Below are positions 24,372 to 34,157 of a DNA stretch of 36,039 bases, piece by piece. The stretch comes from Komarekiella atlantica HA4396-MV6 (GTDB lineage: Bacteria > Cyanobacteriota > Cyanobacteriia > Cyanobacteriales > Nostocaceae). The stretch lies in the NCBI GenBank assembly GCA_019359395.1, contig JAHHHK010000049.1:1-36039 (forward strand), in the 5' to 3' direction. The position numbers and the translations under genes are program-made. The notes under the pieces were generated by a model that was given only the letters and a program-made list of their open reading frames with translations, had not been told where the DNA came from and did no database searches. Each line of letters opens with the position of its first letter. The stretch's first letter is position 1.

Positions 24372-25892
24372 ATGGCTGACCTAGAAATGCTTGTCAATGA
24401 GCTACCAAAACTTGTTTATAGCTTAAAGCTAAATATTGGTACTTCTCATAAAATCATGGAAGAAATTATCCTGATAAATAGTGTTCAGGAACAGCTACGA
24501 AATATCAAAAAAGTGATTACTCAAGAAATAAGTTTTACCAAAACTATAAATACCACAGTTAGTACAATTCCTGGTTTAGCTTCAACCGCTTTGGTTATCC
24601 CTAATATTTCTTTGTCAGATGATTTTATTAATAGTCCAAGAGAATTTTTTACTGCAAAGTTTGGCAAATTAGAAACAGAAATATCATTAACTAATTTACA
24701 AACAAAAATTGATTCTTGGATTGAATGGGGTTATTTAATCCAGGCTATAGCCACAGATATATTAAGTGATTCTCGGTTAGTATCTCAACTGGATTCTCAT
24801 ATTAACTATTTAAGCTTATCCACTGAAATTCAAAATATCGATGAAAGCTTAAAGATTGATTTAGGCTTTGCTAATCCTAAACTTTTGCAACAGCAAATTA
24901 ATAAAATAAGTTATGTTCAAGAGGAGTTATTACAAACACAACAAAAACTTGATTATATAGTTAATACTATTCAAAATAGCCAGAATATGTTAACAATATT
25001 GCTGGGAGTCTCATGTTTTTGTGGTAAATCTGGCTTTGCCTTAGAATGGTTGGATGATGATCATGAATTAATTATATCTAGTGAAGGTAATTTACAAGAG
25101 TTAACAGATATTCTCAATACTTGTGATTCTTTTAAAGAAAAGGTATCTAATTTAGTTCTACATAGTAATTCTTTAAAAGAACAGGCAGAAAAAGCGCTGA
25201 TCAAGATTGAACAAAAAAATAGTAAAAAAACAGTTATTAATCCTCAACTAGAAAAATCAGCAGTTATAAATCTTCAATCAGAAGAAGTACCGAAGTTTTC
25301 AACACAAAAAATCATAAGTTTGACTTTAGTGATAGCTTCAAGTTTAGTAGTATTAAGTTTTGGTAGTCAGATAATCAATAACCAAAATCCACGACTTCAG
25401 CAGATGAATCTGATTTTCACTCAGGAAGAAAGTGCGTTCGCCAATTTTAAATCTGCTCAAAACCTTGGTATGGAGGCTGCTGCTCTAGTTCAAAATCCGC
25501 CTCATCCTCTTGCAGTTTGGCAACAAGCAGCAACTAAATGGCAACAGGCAATAGAATTATTACAAAGTATTCCTGAAGAAACAGCGATTTCTCTGCAAGC
25601 AAAGAAGCAACTGGACAGCTATCGTGTTAACTATAACGTCATCATTAAAAGACTCTTGACTGAAAAACAAGCAGTAGCAAACTTAGAATCAGCCCAAAAA
25701 CTAGCAACAGAGGCTACTTTTTTTGTGCAAAATTCGCCTGATTCAGAGCAGCAAGCAAAAGACAAATTAGAGCAAGCAATCAATTTATTAGAAGCTATTC
25801 CAGAGGGTACATCTGTTTTTATCCAGGCTCAAGAGATGCTCCCTATTTATCAAACTAACTATGCAGGTATCGGTACTAAAATACAAAACTAA
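24372..25892 (+). CDS. membrane protein of unknown function with two C-terminal helical repeats
   Basis: A 506-residue protein, not recognised by function. The first 310 residues are helical and polar. One clear membrane segment lies at about 315-334 (IISLTLVIASSLVVLSFG). After it come two related repeats, about 351-418 and 430-500, each with ANF.SAQ.L..EA..., a Trp/Lys-rich (W)QQAI.LL..IPE.T and YR.NY..I, a pattern found in several cyanobacterial anchored proteins and resembling TPR-like hairpins. An AAGGGA ribosome site precedes the ATG. The domain order suggests a cytoplasmic N-part and an outward or periplasmic repeat part, or the reverse. Confidence 0.8.
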   Translation: MADLEMLVNELPKLVYSLKLNIGTSHKIMEEIILINSVQEQLRNIKKVITQEISFTKTINTTVSTIPGLASTALVIPNISLSDDFINSPREFFTAKFGKLETEISLTNLQTKIDSWIEWGYLIQAIATDILSDSRLVSQLDSHINYLSLSTEIQNIDESLKIDLGFANPKLLQQQINKISYVQEELLQTQQKLDYIVNTIQNSQNMLTILLGVSCFCGKSGFALEWLDDDHELIISSEGNLQELTDILNTCDSFKEKVSNLVLHSNSLKEQAEKALIKIEQKNSKKTVINPQLEKSAVINLQSEEVPKFSTQKIISLTLVIASSLVVLSFGSQIINNQNPRLQQMNLIFTQEESAFANFKSAQNLGMEAAALVQNPPHPLAVWQQAATKWQQAIELLQSIPEETAISLQAKKQLDSYRVNYNVIIKRLLTEKQAVANLESAQKLATEATFFVQNSPDSEQQAKDKLEQAINLLEAIPEGTSVFIQAQEMLPIYQTNYAGIGTKIQN

Positions 25893-26098
25893 AAGACTGA
25901 ATTTATTTATAAACAATAATCCAATACTCAGGCACTTTTAACAGAGCATAATCGAATTCACAAGATGATTTATAATCGATTGGAAATAAATATTGGCTAG
26001 AATAACTAAAATTAGGAACTACTAAAAGGCACTATTTATAGAGCCTATAGTTGCTAAAGGTGTAAAATAACACGATAAATTTATAAATTGATTCAGCT

Positions 26099-27409
26099 AT
26101 GCAAACAGAATATCGGCAGCGTCGCGAGCAGTTAATGGCAAAAATTGGTAATGGTACTGCCATTTTCCGCAGTGCGCCAATGGCAGTAATGCACAACGAT
26201 GTCGAATACGCTTATCGCCAAGATAGTGATTTTTTCTATCTGACTGGCTTTAACGAAGCGCAAGCCGTGGCGGTGTTAGCGCCGCACCATGCAGAACATC
26301 GGTTTGTGTTGTTTGTTCAACCGAAAGATCGAGAGAAGGAAGTTTGGAGTGGTTATCGCTGTGGGGTAGATGCAGCGAAGGAAATTTATGGTGCAGATGA
26401 AGCTTATCCAATTAGCGAACTGGATGAAAAATTGCCGCAGTATTTGGAAAAAGCCGATCGCATTTATTACCACTTAGGACGCGATCGCAGTTTTAATGAC
26501 ACAATTCTGTGGCATTATCAAAGTTTACTGCGGACTTATCCCAAGCGCGGCACAGGGCCAATTGCCATCGAAGATACGGGGCCAATACTCCACAGCATGA
26601 GACTTGTTAAAAGTGAAACCGAGTTGGAATTGATGCGTCAAGCTGCGGCGATCGCAACTGAAGCACACAATTACGCACTAGAAATTAGCGCACCCGGACG
26701 TTATGAGTATGAGATCCAGGCTGAAATGGAACGCATCTTTCGGCTACGGGGGGGAATGGGCCCAGCTTATCCTTCAATTGTGGCTTCCGGCGCGAATGCT
26801 TGCGTCCTTCACTACATCGAGAATGTGCGCCAGATGCAGGATGGGGAATTGCTCCTAATTGATGCAGGTTGTGCTTACGGTTATTACAACTCTGATATTA
26901 CCCGGACATTTCCGGTAGGTGGTAAGTTTACACCAGAACAAAAAACATTGTATGAGATTGTTTTAGAAGCGCAAAAACAAGCGATCGCCCAAATACAACC
27001 AGGTAATCCCCACAAATTAGTTCACGATACAGCCGTGCGCGTCCTTACCGAAGGCTTAGTAGAGCTTGGCATCCTCAAAGGTGAAATTGACAAGTTAATA
27101 GAGGAAGAGAAATACAAGCCATATTATATGCACCGCACCAGTCATTGGTTAGGCTTAGATGTTCATGATGTCGGTGTTTACCAACATGGTGATGATAAAC
27201 CGCAGATTTTACAACCTGGTCAAATTCTCACGGTGGAACCAGGACTTTATATTGTCCCAGATACTAAATTAGCAGAAGACCAACCAGAGACTAACCCGCG
27301 ATGGATTGGTATTGGCATTCGTATTGAGGATGATGTGTTAGTTACACCTGGTGGACACGAGGTATTAACTGCCGGGGTTCCCAAAGCAGTGGATGAAGTG
27401 CAACGATAA
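26099..27409 (+). CDS. pepP: Xaa-Pro aminopeptidase (PepP-type, M24)
   Basis: A 436-residue metallopeptidase that removes N-terminal residues preceding proline. The N-terminal AMP_N domain (YRQRREQL...F.......YAYRQDSDFFYLTGF) is followed by the M24 pita-bread domain. Metal ligands seen are Asp255 and Asp266 (LLIDAGCAYGYYNSDITRTFP), His349 (SHWLGLDVHDVG), and Glu residues in LTVEPGLY and IRIEDD. Length and motif order match E. coli PepP. Several GCGATCGC sites are inside the gene. It stands alone on the plus strand. Confidence 0.93.
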   Translation: MQTEYRQRREQLMAKIGNGTAIFRSAPMAVMHNDVEYAYRQDSDFFYLTGFNEAQAVAVLAPHHAEHRFVLFVQPKDREKEVWSGYRCGVDAAKEIYGADEAYPISELDEKLPQYLEKADRIYYHLGRDRSFNDTILWHYQSLLRTYPKRGTGPIAIEDTGPILHSMRLVKSETELELMRQAAAIATEAHNYALEISAPGRYEYEIQAEMERIFRLRGGMGPAYPSIVASGANACVLHYIENVRQMQDGELLLIDAGCAYGYYNSDITRTFPVGGKFTPEQKTLYEIVLEAQKQAIAQIQPGNPHKLVHDTAVRVLTEGLVELGILKGEIDKLIEEEKYKPYYMHRTSHWLGLDVHDVGVYQHGDDKPQILQPGQILTVEPGLYIVPDTKLAEDQPETNPRWIGIGIRIEDDVLVTPGGHEVLTAGVPKAVDEVQR

Positions 27410-27735
27410 AAACGCATAGAGGCAAAGGTTAAAGGGAAAAGCGCAAAGTCTGAGCGGAGGCTTCCTCCGATGGTCTGTTCACTGCCGAGAGGCGCAAAGC
27501 CTTGCGCCTCTCCCTTGTGTCCTCTGGACACAAGGCAACCGTTCTTTTAGAACGGTTGGGCAATAGACCCGCATAGCGATGGCTCCGCCAACGCCAAGGC
27601 GAACAGAACTTTGTAAGAGAGGGAAAAGGGGTAAACAGGTCGGCAAAAAAGCAGGCGTTAGCGCGTAGCCGGACGTTCGCGTTCATCGTCTCGTAGAGAA
27701 GTTCGGTTTTTACCTTTCCCTCTGAGCCTTCTTGA
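27410..27735. repeat. composite interspersed repeat between pepP and psbA
   Basis: GC-rich mosaic with no gene. It contains a CGGAGG-CTT-CCTCCG hairpin (27455-27469), three abutting hairpins (27487-27558), CAGAACTTTGTAAGAGAGG (shared with about 16795-16814) and CTCGTAGAGAAG (shared, inverted, with the repeat nested in the MITE near 13223). Several repeat families have inserted side by side. Confidence 0.75.
27487..27558. repeat. three perfect hairpins directly abutting
   Basis: Hairpin 1: GAGAGGCGCAA-AGCC-TTGCGCCTCTC (27487-27512). Hairpin 2: CCTTGTGTCC-TCT-GGACACAAGG (27513-27535). Hairpin 3: CAACCGTTCT-TTT-AGAACGGTTG (27536-27558). Each stem is perfect (11, 10 and 10 pairs), and there is no base between them. 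Confidence 0.92.
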
Positions 27736-27766
27736 TAAAAAAGTAGGGATGGTATCTACCATCCCC
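27736..27766 (-). terminator. psbA rho-independent terminator
   Basis: On the minus strand GGGATGGTA-GA-TACCATCCC (plus 27746-27765 region) is followed by TAC and then a TTTTTT run. The stem is perfect (9 pairs), 22 bases after the psbA stop codon. A textbook intrinsic terminator for a highly expressed gene. Confidence 0.92.
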
Positions 27767-27787
27767 ACGATAATTTAAAGTTAAACC

Positions 27788-28870
27788 TTAGCCGTGGATA
27801 GCAGGAGCCGTTAGAGCAACTGGTGCTGCTTCACCTGCTGCTAAATCTAGAGGGAAGTTGTGAGCATTACGTTCGTGCATTACTTCCATCCCTAAATTGG
27901 CACGGTTAATTACATCCGCCCAAGTGCTAATTACACGCCCTTGGGAGTCGATTACAGATTGGTTGAAGTTGAATCCATTCAGGTTAAATGCCATTGTGCT
28001 GATACCCAAAGCAGTAAACCAGATACCAATCACTGGCAAAGCTGCTAAAACAAAGTGCAGCCATCGGGAGTTTTGGAAGCTGACATATTGCCAGAAAAGC
28101 CGTCCCAGATAGCCATGAGCAGCTACTATATTGTAGGTTTCCTGTTCTTGACCAAACTTATAACCGTAGTTTGCGGATTCGATTTCGCTGGTTTCACGTA
28201 CTAAGGTTGAAGTCACCAAGGAACCGTGCATCGCGGAAACTAAAGCACCACCAAATACACCAATTACACCCAACTGATGGAACGGATGCATCAAGATATT
28301 GTGTTCAGCTTGGAACACCAGCATAAAGTTGAAAGTTCCAGAGATACCTAGAGGCATACCATCAGAGAAGGAGCCTTGACCAATGGGGTAAATTAAGAAT
28401 ACTGCGGTAGCACTAGCCAGAGGTGCGCTATAAGCTACACAGATCCAAGGACGCATTCCTAGGCGGTAGCTCAACTCCCATTGGCGTCCCATGTAGCAAG
28501 CACAGCCAATCAAGAAGTGGAAGATGATTAGCTGGTAGGGGCCACCGTTGTAGAGCCACTCATCCAAGGAAGCAGCTTCCCAAATGGGGTAGAAGTGCAA
28601 ACCGATCGCATTGGAAGAAGGAACAACCGCGCCAGAAATAATGTTGTTGCCATAGATTAAAGAACCTGCAACAGGCTCCCGAATACCATCGATATCTACG
28701 GGAGGCGCGGCGATAAAGGCGATGATGAAACAGGTGGTAGCGGTGAGCAGAGTGGGAATCATCAGCACACCAAACCAACCGATGTATAGACGGTTGTCAG
28801 TGCTAGTGATCCACTCACAGAAGCGCTCCCAGACATTGGCGCTAGAGCGTCTTTGTAAGGTTGTAGTCAT
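27788..28870 (-). CDS. psbA: photosystem II D1 protein
   Basis: A 360-residue D1 reaction-centre protein, full length. Key residues are all in place: Tyr161 (YZ), Asp170, Glu189, His190 and His198 (P680 side), His215 and Ser264 (QB pocket), and His332, Glu333, His337, Asp342, Ala344 (Mn4CaO5 ligands and mature C terminus). A 16-residue extension after Ala344 would be removed by CtpA. Residue 130 is Gln ([12 protein letters not shown]), the D1:1 form usual at low light, rather than the Glu130 high-light form. It forms five membrane helices in the thylakoid. The gene has its own terminator and reads away from the NB-ARC gene, which starts 154 bases from its start. Confidence 0.99.
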   Translation of the reverse strand: MTTTLQRRSSANVWERFCEWITSTDNRLYIGWFGVLMIPTLLTATTCFIIAFIAAPPVDIDGIREPVAGSLIYGNNIISGAVVPSSNAIGLHFYPIWEAASLDEWLYNGGPYQLIIFHFLIGCACYMGRQWELSYRLGMRPWICVAYSAPLASATAVFLIYPIGQGSFSDGMPLGISGTFNFMLVFQAEHNILMHPFHQLGVIGVFGGALVSAMHGSLVTSTLVRETSEIESANYGYKFGQEQETYNIVAAHGYLGRLFWQYVSFQNSRWLHFVLAALPVIGIWFTALGISTMAFNLNGFNFNQSVIDSQGRVISTWADVINRANLGMEVMHERNAHNFPLDLAAGEAAPVALTAPAIHG

Positions 28871-29024
28871 AGTTTAAAATGATTTCGTTGATGATTTAAA
28901 ATTGTTGTTTCTTTGGGAATCAACAACTGATAGCATGTTAAAAAAGTTGCTGAATCTTTGCAGTAACTAAAAGTTATTACAAGTTATAAGTTTAAGTTAG
29001 TTTTAGTAAGCAACATGTAGGCAA
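28871..29024. promoter_or_regulatory. divergent psbA / NB-ARC promoter region
   Basis: 154 bases between two outward-reading starts must hold both promoters. A GTTGTT.../AACAAC inverted repeat (about 28903-28928) lies in the psbA leader side. No -10/-35 pair is clear enough to assign. No strong ribosome site is visible before psbA. Confidence 0.5.
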
Positions 29025-32000
29025 ATGACTGTCGAAGAAGCCTTAGCCATTGTTGAAATCATTCTGGGAAAAACATCTCTAAATGACTTGCAAGAAGTTA
29101 TTTTCCGACAGTCTTGGGAACATAAAACATATCCAGAAATTGCTGAAAAGTTTGGTTATGATGCTGACTACATCAAAATTGTAGGTTTTCGACTCTGGAA
29201 AATACTCTCTAAAGCAGTGGGTGAGAAAGTTACTAAAGATAACCTCCGCTCATCTTTAAGAAGATGGTCTTCTCGTCAACTCAACACCACTCCCCACTCC
29301 TTACGGGCTAAATGCCCCGCTACCGCTAACAGCAACCATTACTGTGATTGGGGTGAAGCCATTGATGTTTCTATTTTTTACGGACGTACCCAAGAAATTG
29401 CAACTTTAGAGCAATGGATTATCCAAGAACGTTGTCGGTTAGTAGCGCTATTGGGAATTGGTGGAATTGGTAAAACTTCTTTATCTGTGAAGTTGAGTGA
29501 GAAAATTCAGGAAAACTTTGAGTATGTTATTTGGCGATCGCTCCACAATGCCCCAACTATTGAATCGTTACTCATTAGCTTAATTCAAGTTCTTTCTCAG
29601 CACCAAGAAGGCGATTTACCTGAGTCTATAAGCGATAAAATTTTTCGCCTACTTACCCATTTACAAAAACATCGATGTCTCCTAATTCTCGATAATGCAG
29701 AGATAATTCTGACTAGCAGTGAGGGTCGAACAGGTCAATATCGCTCTGGCTATGAAGGGTACGGTGAACTTTTTAAGCGGATTGGCGAGTTTCGTCACCA
29801 AAGTTGTTTGGTTCTAACAAGTCGAGAAAAGCCTAAAGAGGTAGCAGTACTAGAAGGCGAAACATTGCCAGTTAGAACTATGCAATTATCAGGTTTATCA
29901 ATTGCTGATGGGCAAGCAATTTTTAGTTGTAAAGGTAGTTTTACTGGTTCAATCTATGAATGGCAAATTTTAATTCAATCTTATGCAGGTAATCCCCTGG
30001 CGCTGAAGATCGTAGCAACAACCATTCGTGATTTATTTGACAGTAGTATTACAAACTTTCTTGCTGAGGGTGCTGTTGTATTCGGTGACATTCAAGATTT
30101 GCTAGAACAACAATTTCAACATTTGTCAGTTTTAGAAAAAAAAGTCATGTATTGGTTGGCAATCAATCGCGAACCTGTAACATTTAAAGAAATACAGGCT
30201 GATTTACTATTTGCTATCTCATCTTCTCAACTACTAGAAGTACTGGAGGCTTTAGAAAGGCGTAGTCTTATTGAGATAGGCAGTGGGTTATTTACGCTAC
30301 AGCCTGTATTGATGGAGTACATGACTAGTTGTTTGATCCAACAGGTTTGTGTTGAAGTTGAAACTCAAAACATTTCCCTCTTCAAAACTCATGCACTGAT
30401 TAAAGCTACTGCAAAAGACTATATTAAAGAGATTCAAATTTACCTGATTCTTAACCCTGTTATTAAACAGTTACTTTCGGTTTTTGGAACTGCAAATAGA
30501 ATTGAAATGCAGTTAATGACCATTCTGTCATCACTGCGGAGACTGAAACCAATCGATACTGGATATGTAGGCGGTAATACAATCAATTTGTTCCGCCAAC
30601 TGCAAGTGAATTTAAGCGATCGCAACTTTTCTAGTTTGACGATTTGGCAAGCTGATTTAAAGGGTGTTAACTTGCACCGGACAAACTTCGCCTACTCAGA
30701 TTTAACAAAATCTACCTTTACTGCAAATCTAAGCTACACCTTTACACTGGCAGTTAGTCCAGATGGTAGCCTTCTGGCAATAGGGGATACTCTCGGTAAA
30801 ATTTCTTTGTGGCAAACAACAGACGGACAGCAATGCTTAACCTGGGAAGCACACGCAGGTTGGGCGCGTTCTATTGTGTTTAGTGCTGATGGTCAAACCT
30901 TATTTAGTGGCAGCGATGACCAAACTGTTAAACAATGGGATCTTACAGGTCGATGCCTGCAAGTATTTAGCAGGATGCACACAGGCTTTGTTTGGTCTGT
31001 AGCTCAAGCTCGGCAACAAAATTTAAGTGGCAGTTATTCAGTCCTTGCCAGTGGTGGTATGGATCAAATGGTAAAAATCTGGGACATTCAGACAGGTGAG
31101 TGTTTGAAAACCCTGCAAGGACACACAGATTGGATCTGGTCAATCGCTCTCAGTAAAGACGGTCAAACTTTAGCCAGTGGCAGCGCTGACCATACGATCA
31201 AACTTTGGCATGTCAATACAGGAGAGTGCTTGAAAACTCTCCAAGGACACACGAGTATTGTTTGGTCTGTAGCATTTAGCGCAGATGACAAAATGTTGGT
31301 AAGTGGTAGTGCTGATGGTACTGTGAGGATTTGGGATGTAGAAACAATGCAGTGTCTACATACTCTCCACGGTCATACAGCTCATGTCTGGTGTGTGGCT
31401 TGTAGTACTGATGGTAAAACAATAGCAAGTGGCAGTGGTGACACAACGATTCGATTCTGGGATATTTACACTGGGGAATGTCTGAAAAGCATACAAGGAC
31501 ACACCCATACTGTGCGATCGCTAACATTTAGTCCTGATGGACAAACTTTGATTGTCAGTGATGACAACCAAAATGTAAAGTTTTGGAACATTCGCACAAA
31601 ACAGTGTTTCAGAACCTTTTGCGGACATGGTAGCGGTGTCTGGGCATTAGCCACTTCTCCAGTTAATGATTCCGATCACAGCCAAATCTTAGCGAGCGGT
31701 GAAGACCAAACCGTTAAACTCTGGGATATTCACACTGGTCAGTGCATCAAAACCTTGAGGGGACATACTAATTGGGTGCGAACCGTGGCTTTCCATCCTC
31801 AAGGTAAGACCATTGCTAGCGCAGGTGCCGATGAAACAGTGAGAATTTGGGATGTAGATACAGGAAAATGCTTGCATATATTGCAGAGTCATACAAACTG
31901 GTTGCTTTCAGTCACCTTTAGTCCAGATGGAAAAACTCTAGCCAGTGGTGGTAGTGACAAACAGGTGCGAATTTGGGATGTCAAGACTGGGCAGTGTCTT

Positions 32001-32645
32001 GGCGTGTTATGTAGTCATAGCAATATTGTCTCGTCACTTGTTTATAGTCCCGATGGCAAGATGCTAATTAGTTGCTGTGCAGATGCCCTAATTAGAGCTT
32101 GGGACGTGGCTACAGGGGAATGTCTTAAAACCTTTCGTGGGCATACAAACGGGATTTGGTCAGCTAAATTCAGCCCAGATGGGCAAACCTTAGTAAGTAG
32201 CAGTCAAGATACAACAATCAAAATCTGGAATTTCGAGACGTGCCAATGCCTAAAAACCTTTGAGGGACATACTCAAGCTGTAATTACTGTAGCTTTCAGT
32301 CCTGATGGTCGCCTTCTGGCAAGTGGAGGAACTGACCAAACCGTGAGGATTTGGAATATTAAAACTGGCGAGTGTTTGAGGGTTTTGAAGGGTCACACGC
32401 GATGGATTTATGCGATTGCTTTTATCCATTCTCGCCCAGGACAAAATCCCATCCTCGCTAGCAGTAGTGAAGACCAGACTATCCAGCTTTGGGATACCGA
32501 GACTGGTCAGTGTCTCAAAATTCTTAGAAGTCCAAGACCTTATGAGGACATGAACATTACAGGGGTCGTGGGTTTAGCAAAGTCGCAGCGAGCAACACTT
32601 TTGGCTTTGGGAGCAGTTGAAGGAACTGAGTCTGATAGCTGTTGA
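29025..32645 (+). CDS. STAND-type NB-ARC ATPase with 14 WD40 blades
   Basis: A 1206-residue protein. Residues 1-80 form a small helical HTH-like domain (MTVEEALAIVEIIL..., YPEIAEKFGYDADYI) seen at the N terminus of cyanobacterial signalling ATPases. The NB-ARC core has the P-loop GIGGIGKT (144-151), LLILDNAE (Walker B) and CLVLTSREK. A winged-helix/linker region follows, then a short pentapeptide-like stretch (ADLKGVNLHRTNFAYSDL, about 540-560). From about 572 to 1170 there are 14 WD40 repeats (GHT..V.SVAFSPDG..LASGS.D.T...WD), enough for two seven-blade propellers. Such proteins are signal-sensing switches related to plant NLRs; some act in phage defence, others in regulation. No effector enzyme is visible at either end. 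Confidence 0.92.
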   Translation: MTVEEALAIVEIILGKTSLNDLQEVIFRQSWEHKTYPEIAEKFGYDADYIKIVGFRLWKILSKAVGEKVTKDNLRSSLRRWSSRQLNTTPHSLRAKCPATANSNHYCDWGEAIDVSIFYGRTQEIATLEQWIIQERCRLVALLGIGGIGKTSLSVKLSEKIQENFEYVIWRSLHNAPTIESLLISLIQVLSQHQEGDLPESISDKIFRLLTHLQKHRCLLILDNAEIILTSSEGRTGQYRSGYEGYGELFKRIGEFRHQSCLVLTSREKPKEVAVLEGETLPVRTMQLSGLSIADGQAIFSCKGSFTGSIYEWQILIQSYAGNPLALKIVATTIRDLFDSSITNFLAEGAVVFGDIQDLLEQQFQHLSVLEKKVMYWLAINREPVTFKEIQADLLFAISSSQLLEVLEALERRSLIEIGSGLFTLQPVLMEYMTSCLIQQVCVEVETQNISLFKTHALIKATAKDYIKEIQIYLILNPVIKQLLSVFGTANRIEMQLMTILSSLRRLKPIDTGYVGGNTINLFRQLQVNLSDRNFSSLTIWQADLKGVNLHRTNFAYSDLTKSTFTANLSYTFTLAVSPDGSLLAIGDTLGKISLWQTTDGQQCLTWEAHAGWARSIVFSADGQTLFSGSDDQTVKQWDLTGRCLQVFSRMHTGFVWSVAQARQQNLSGSYSVLASGGMDQMVKIWDIQTGECLKTLQGHTDWIWSIALSKDGQTLASGSADHTIKLWHVNTGECLKTLQGHTSIVWSVAFSADDKMLVSGSADGTVRIWDVETMQCLHTLHGHTAHVWCVACSTDGKTIASGSGDTTIRFWDIYTGECLKSIQGHTHTVRSLTFSPDGQTLIVSDDNQNVKFWNIRTKQCFRTFCGHGSGVWALATSPVNDSDHSQILASGEDQTVKLWDIHTGQCIKTLRGHTNWVRTVAFHPQGKTIASAGADETVRIWDVDTGKCLHILQSHTNWLLSVTFSPDGKTLASGGSDKQVRIWDVKTGQCLGVLCSHSNIVSSLVYSPDGKMLISCCADALIRAWDVATGECLKTFRGHTNGIWSAKFSPDGQTLVSSSQDTTIKIWNFETCQCLKTFEGHTQAVITVAFSPDGRLLASGGTDQTVRIWNIKTGECLRVLKGHTRWIYAIAFIHSRPGQNPILASSSEDQTIQLWDTETGQCLKILRSPRPYEDMNITGVVGLAKSQRATLLALGAVEGTESDSC

Positions 32646-33361
32646 TTGGGAAGTTCTGCGAAATACTAATTTCAATTAGTACCCTTCCCGCCCATAACCC
32701 AAATTCTGCACTAGTGGCCCAATACGCTTGGGATAAGACAATTTCACGACCGCTAACTTCTGTAGAGACGTTGCATTGCAATTTCTTTACTATTAGTGGA
32801 AGTTATCAGATCGTATACACTCGATCAAAGTAAATATAAGTAATACTTATTTAAGAATAATAAACTATTGCATTCATTTCTGTAACATTCATTTAATGTT
32901 CAAAAGTAAGAACATACTTATGTTTTGCTCTTGTTATTACGATTTTCAAACCTAAGCAATGCTAGGTGTGATGAAGGTCTGAGACATTACAGGAGGTTGT
33001 CGTTTAAACACAGAGCGATCGCTTCACACCAGTTTAAGCAAACTGCCAGAGATGATGGTAGCGAAATAACAGGCTGAAAACCGAATTTTATCATTGCCTG
33101 TAATCACAAACTTTGCAAACTTAGACAATGCAAGAGCAAACAATCAGGTATTTCATAGCATGAAAAGTGCAAAATCTTGTTTGACTCCACTGAGTTGGTT
33201 GAGATGCTCAAACTGTAATATTTAAAGCACAAGACCGACCCTGTACTTATATCAATCATTATTCTTTGCTCACCGAAATTATATTTTGATTCAGTAATGT
33301 CCAAATTTTTTAAACGGCCTACTGCTGAACTCATAGCGCCTGACAAAGAAGGACGTGCCAG
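32646..33361. other. intergenic region before the sigma factor gene
   Basis: AT-rich, no gene supported. Contains a GTAGAGACGTTGCATTGCAA repeat fragment (about 32762-32781), a small palindrome ATAAGTA-AT-ACTTAT near 32836, and a GCGATCGC near 33016. The 5' region of the sigma factor gene is presumably here. Confidence 0.6.
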
Positions 33362-34006
33362 ATGATATCAAAACAACAATCAGAATGTTATTATCAGGAG
33401 CTACTGCGCGATTCGTGCTATTGCCATAATCTGGAAAAGATTGCTCGCAAATATACTAGGAACACAGGCTTATCTTGGGAAGATGCTATCCAGTCGGCTC
33501 ATTTAAAAGTTTTTCAAGCTGTTCAAGCTGCCAAATTTCGACAAGGTGGAGTAGAAGAATTTTCTCACTGGGCGGCTACAGTAGCTAAATGTGAAATCAT
33601 TGATTTTGTTCGTAAAGAAAGTCTACGGAAATGCCAGAGTTTAGACTGTAACATTCCTGGAACAGATATATCGCTGTTAGATACGATTCCCGATGAATTT
33701 TGTACTTTAGAGGCAACAGAGCGGGCAGATTTAATTGTTAAAGCGATAGAGGCAATTTACCAACTTGATCAAAGCTATCCTCATCAAAAGTATCTCAAAC
33801 TGTGGCAAGAGAAGATTAACGGGAAAACTCAAACTCAAATTGCTGCGGAATTGGAAGTTAGCCAGGGTGAAATATCCAAGCGGTGGGAGCAACTTGTAGG
33901 ACGCATTGCTGAGGTGCTAGGATTACTAAAATTTGAAGATGTTCAGCGACAACAGGCAAATTGCAAGCAGAAGACAGGACGCGATCGCTCAACAAAGCAG
34001 TGGTAA
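33362..34006 (+). CDS. sigma-70 family RNA polymerase sigma factor (ECF-like)
   Basis: A 214-residue protein with a region 2 (GLSWEDAIQSAHLKVFQAVQ..... FSHWAATVAKCEIIDFVRKE, about residues 38-83) and a region 4 helix-turn-helix (YLKLWQEKINGKTQTQIAAE followed by LEVSQGEISKRWEQL, about 140-180); regions 1.1 and 3 are absent, as in extracytoplasmic-function factors. The C-terminal 25 residues are basic and Gln-rich. GAAGGA precedes the ATG by about 10 bases. The gene is followed after 140 bases by a gene of unknown function that may be regulated or act with it; no anti-sigma factor is obvious. Confidence 0.85.
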   Translation: MISKQQSECYYQELLRDSCYCHNLEKIARKYTRNTGLSWEDAIQSAHLKVFQAVQAAKFRQGGVEEFSHWAATVAKCEIIDFVRKESLRKCQSLDCNIPGTDISLLDTIPDEFCTLEATERADLIVKAIEAIYQLDQSYPHQKYLKLWQEKINGKTQTQIAAELEVSQGEISKRWEQLVGRIAEVLGLLKFEDVQRQQANCKQKTGRDRSTKQW

Positions 34007-34085
34007 ATGAACAAAGCGATTGTCCAGAATTATAAAGATTAAAACAAGTCGTTATAATTGGACGCGATCGCTCGTTAACTTACAT

Positions 34086-34157
34086 ATGGATACAACTAAA
34101 CTCACAATCCCAACTCGTCAGCCATTCGTGTCGGGAAATATAGATTTATGCGTATAA
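34086..34157 (+). CDS. possible short upstream reading frame
   Basis: ATG at 34086 opens 23 codons (MDTTKLTIPTRQPFVSGNID then LCV) that end with TAA at 34155-34157, overlapping the next gene's start by 10 bases. Ribosomes finishing here could re-start at 34148. There is no strong ribosome site, so this may be chance. Confidence 0.25.
   Translation: MDTTKLTIPTRQPFVSGNIDLCV

Noticed and set aside
32642-33346. Small open frames between the WD40 gene and the sigma factor gene
   Set aside because: Short, with no ribosome site or recognisable motif, in AT-rich sequence with repeat fragments.
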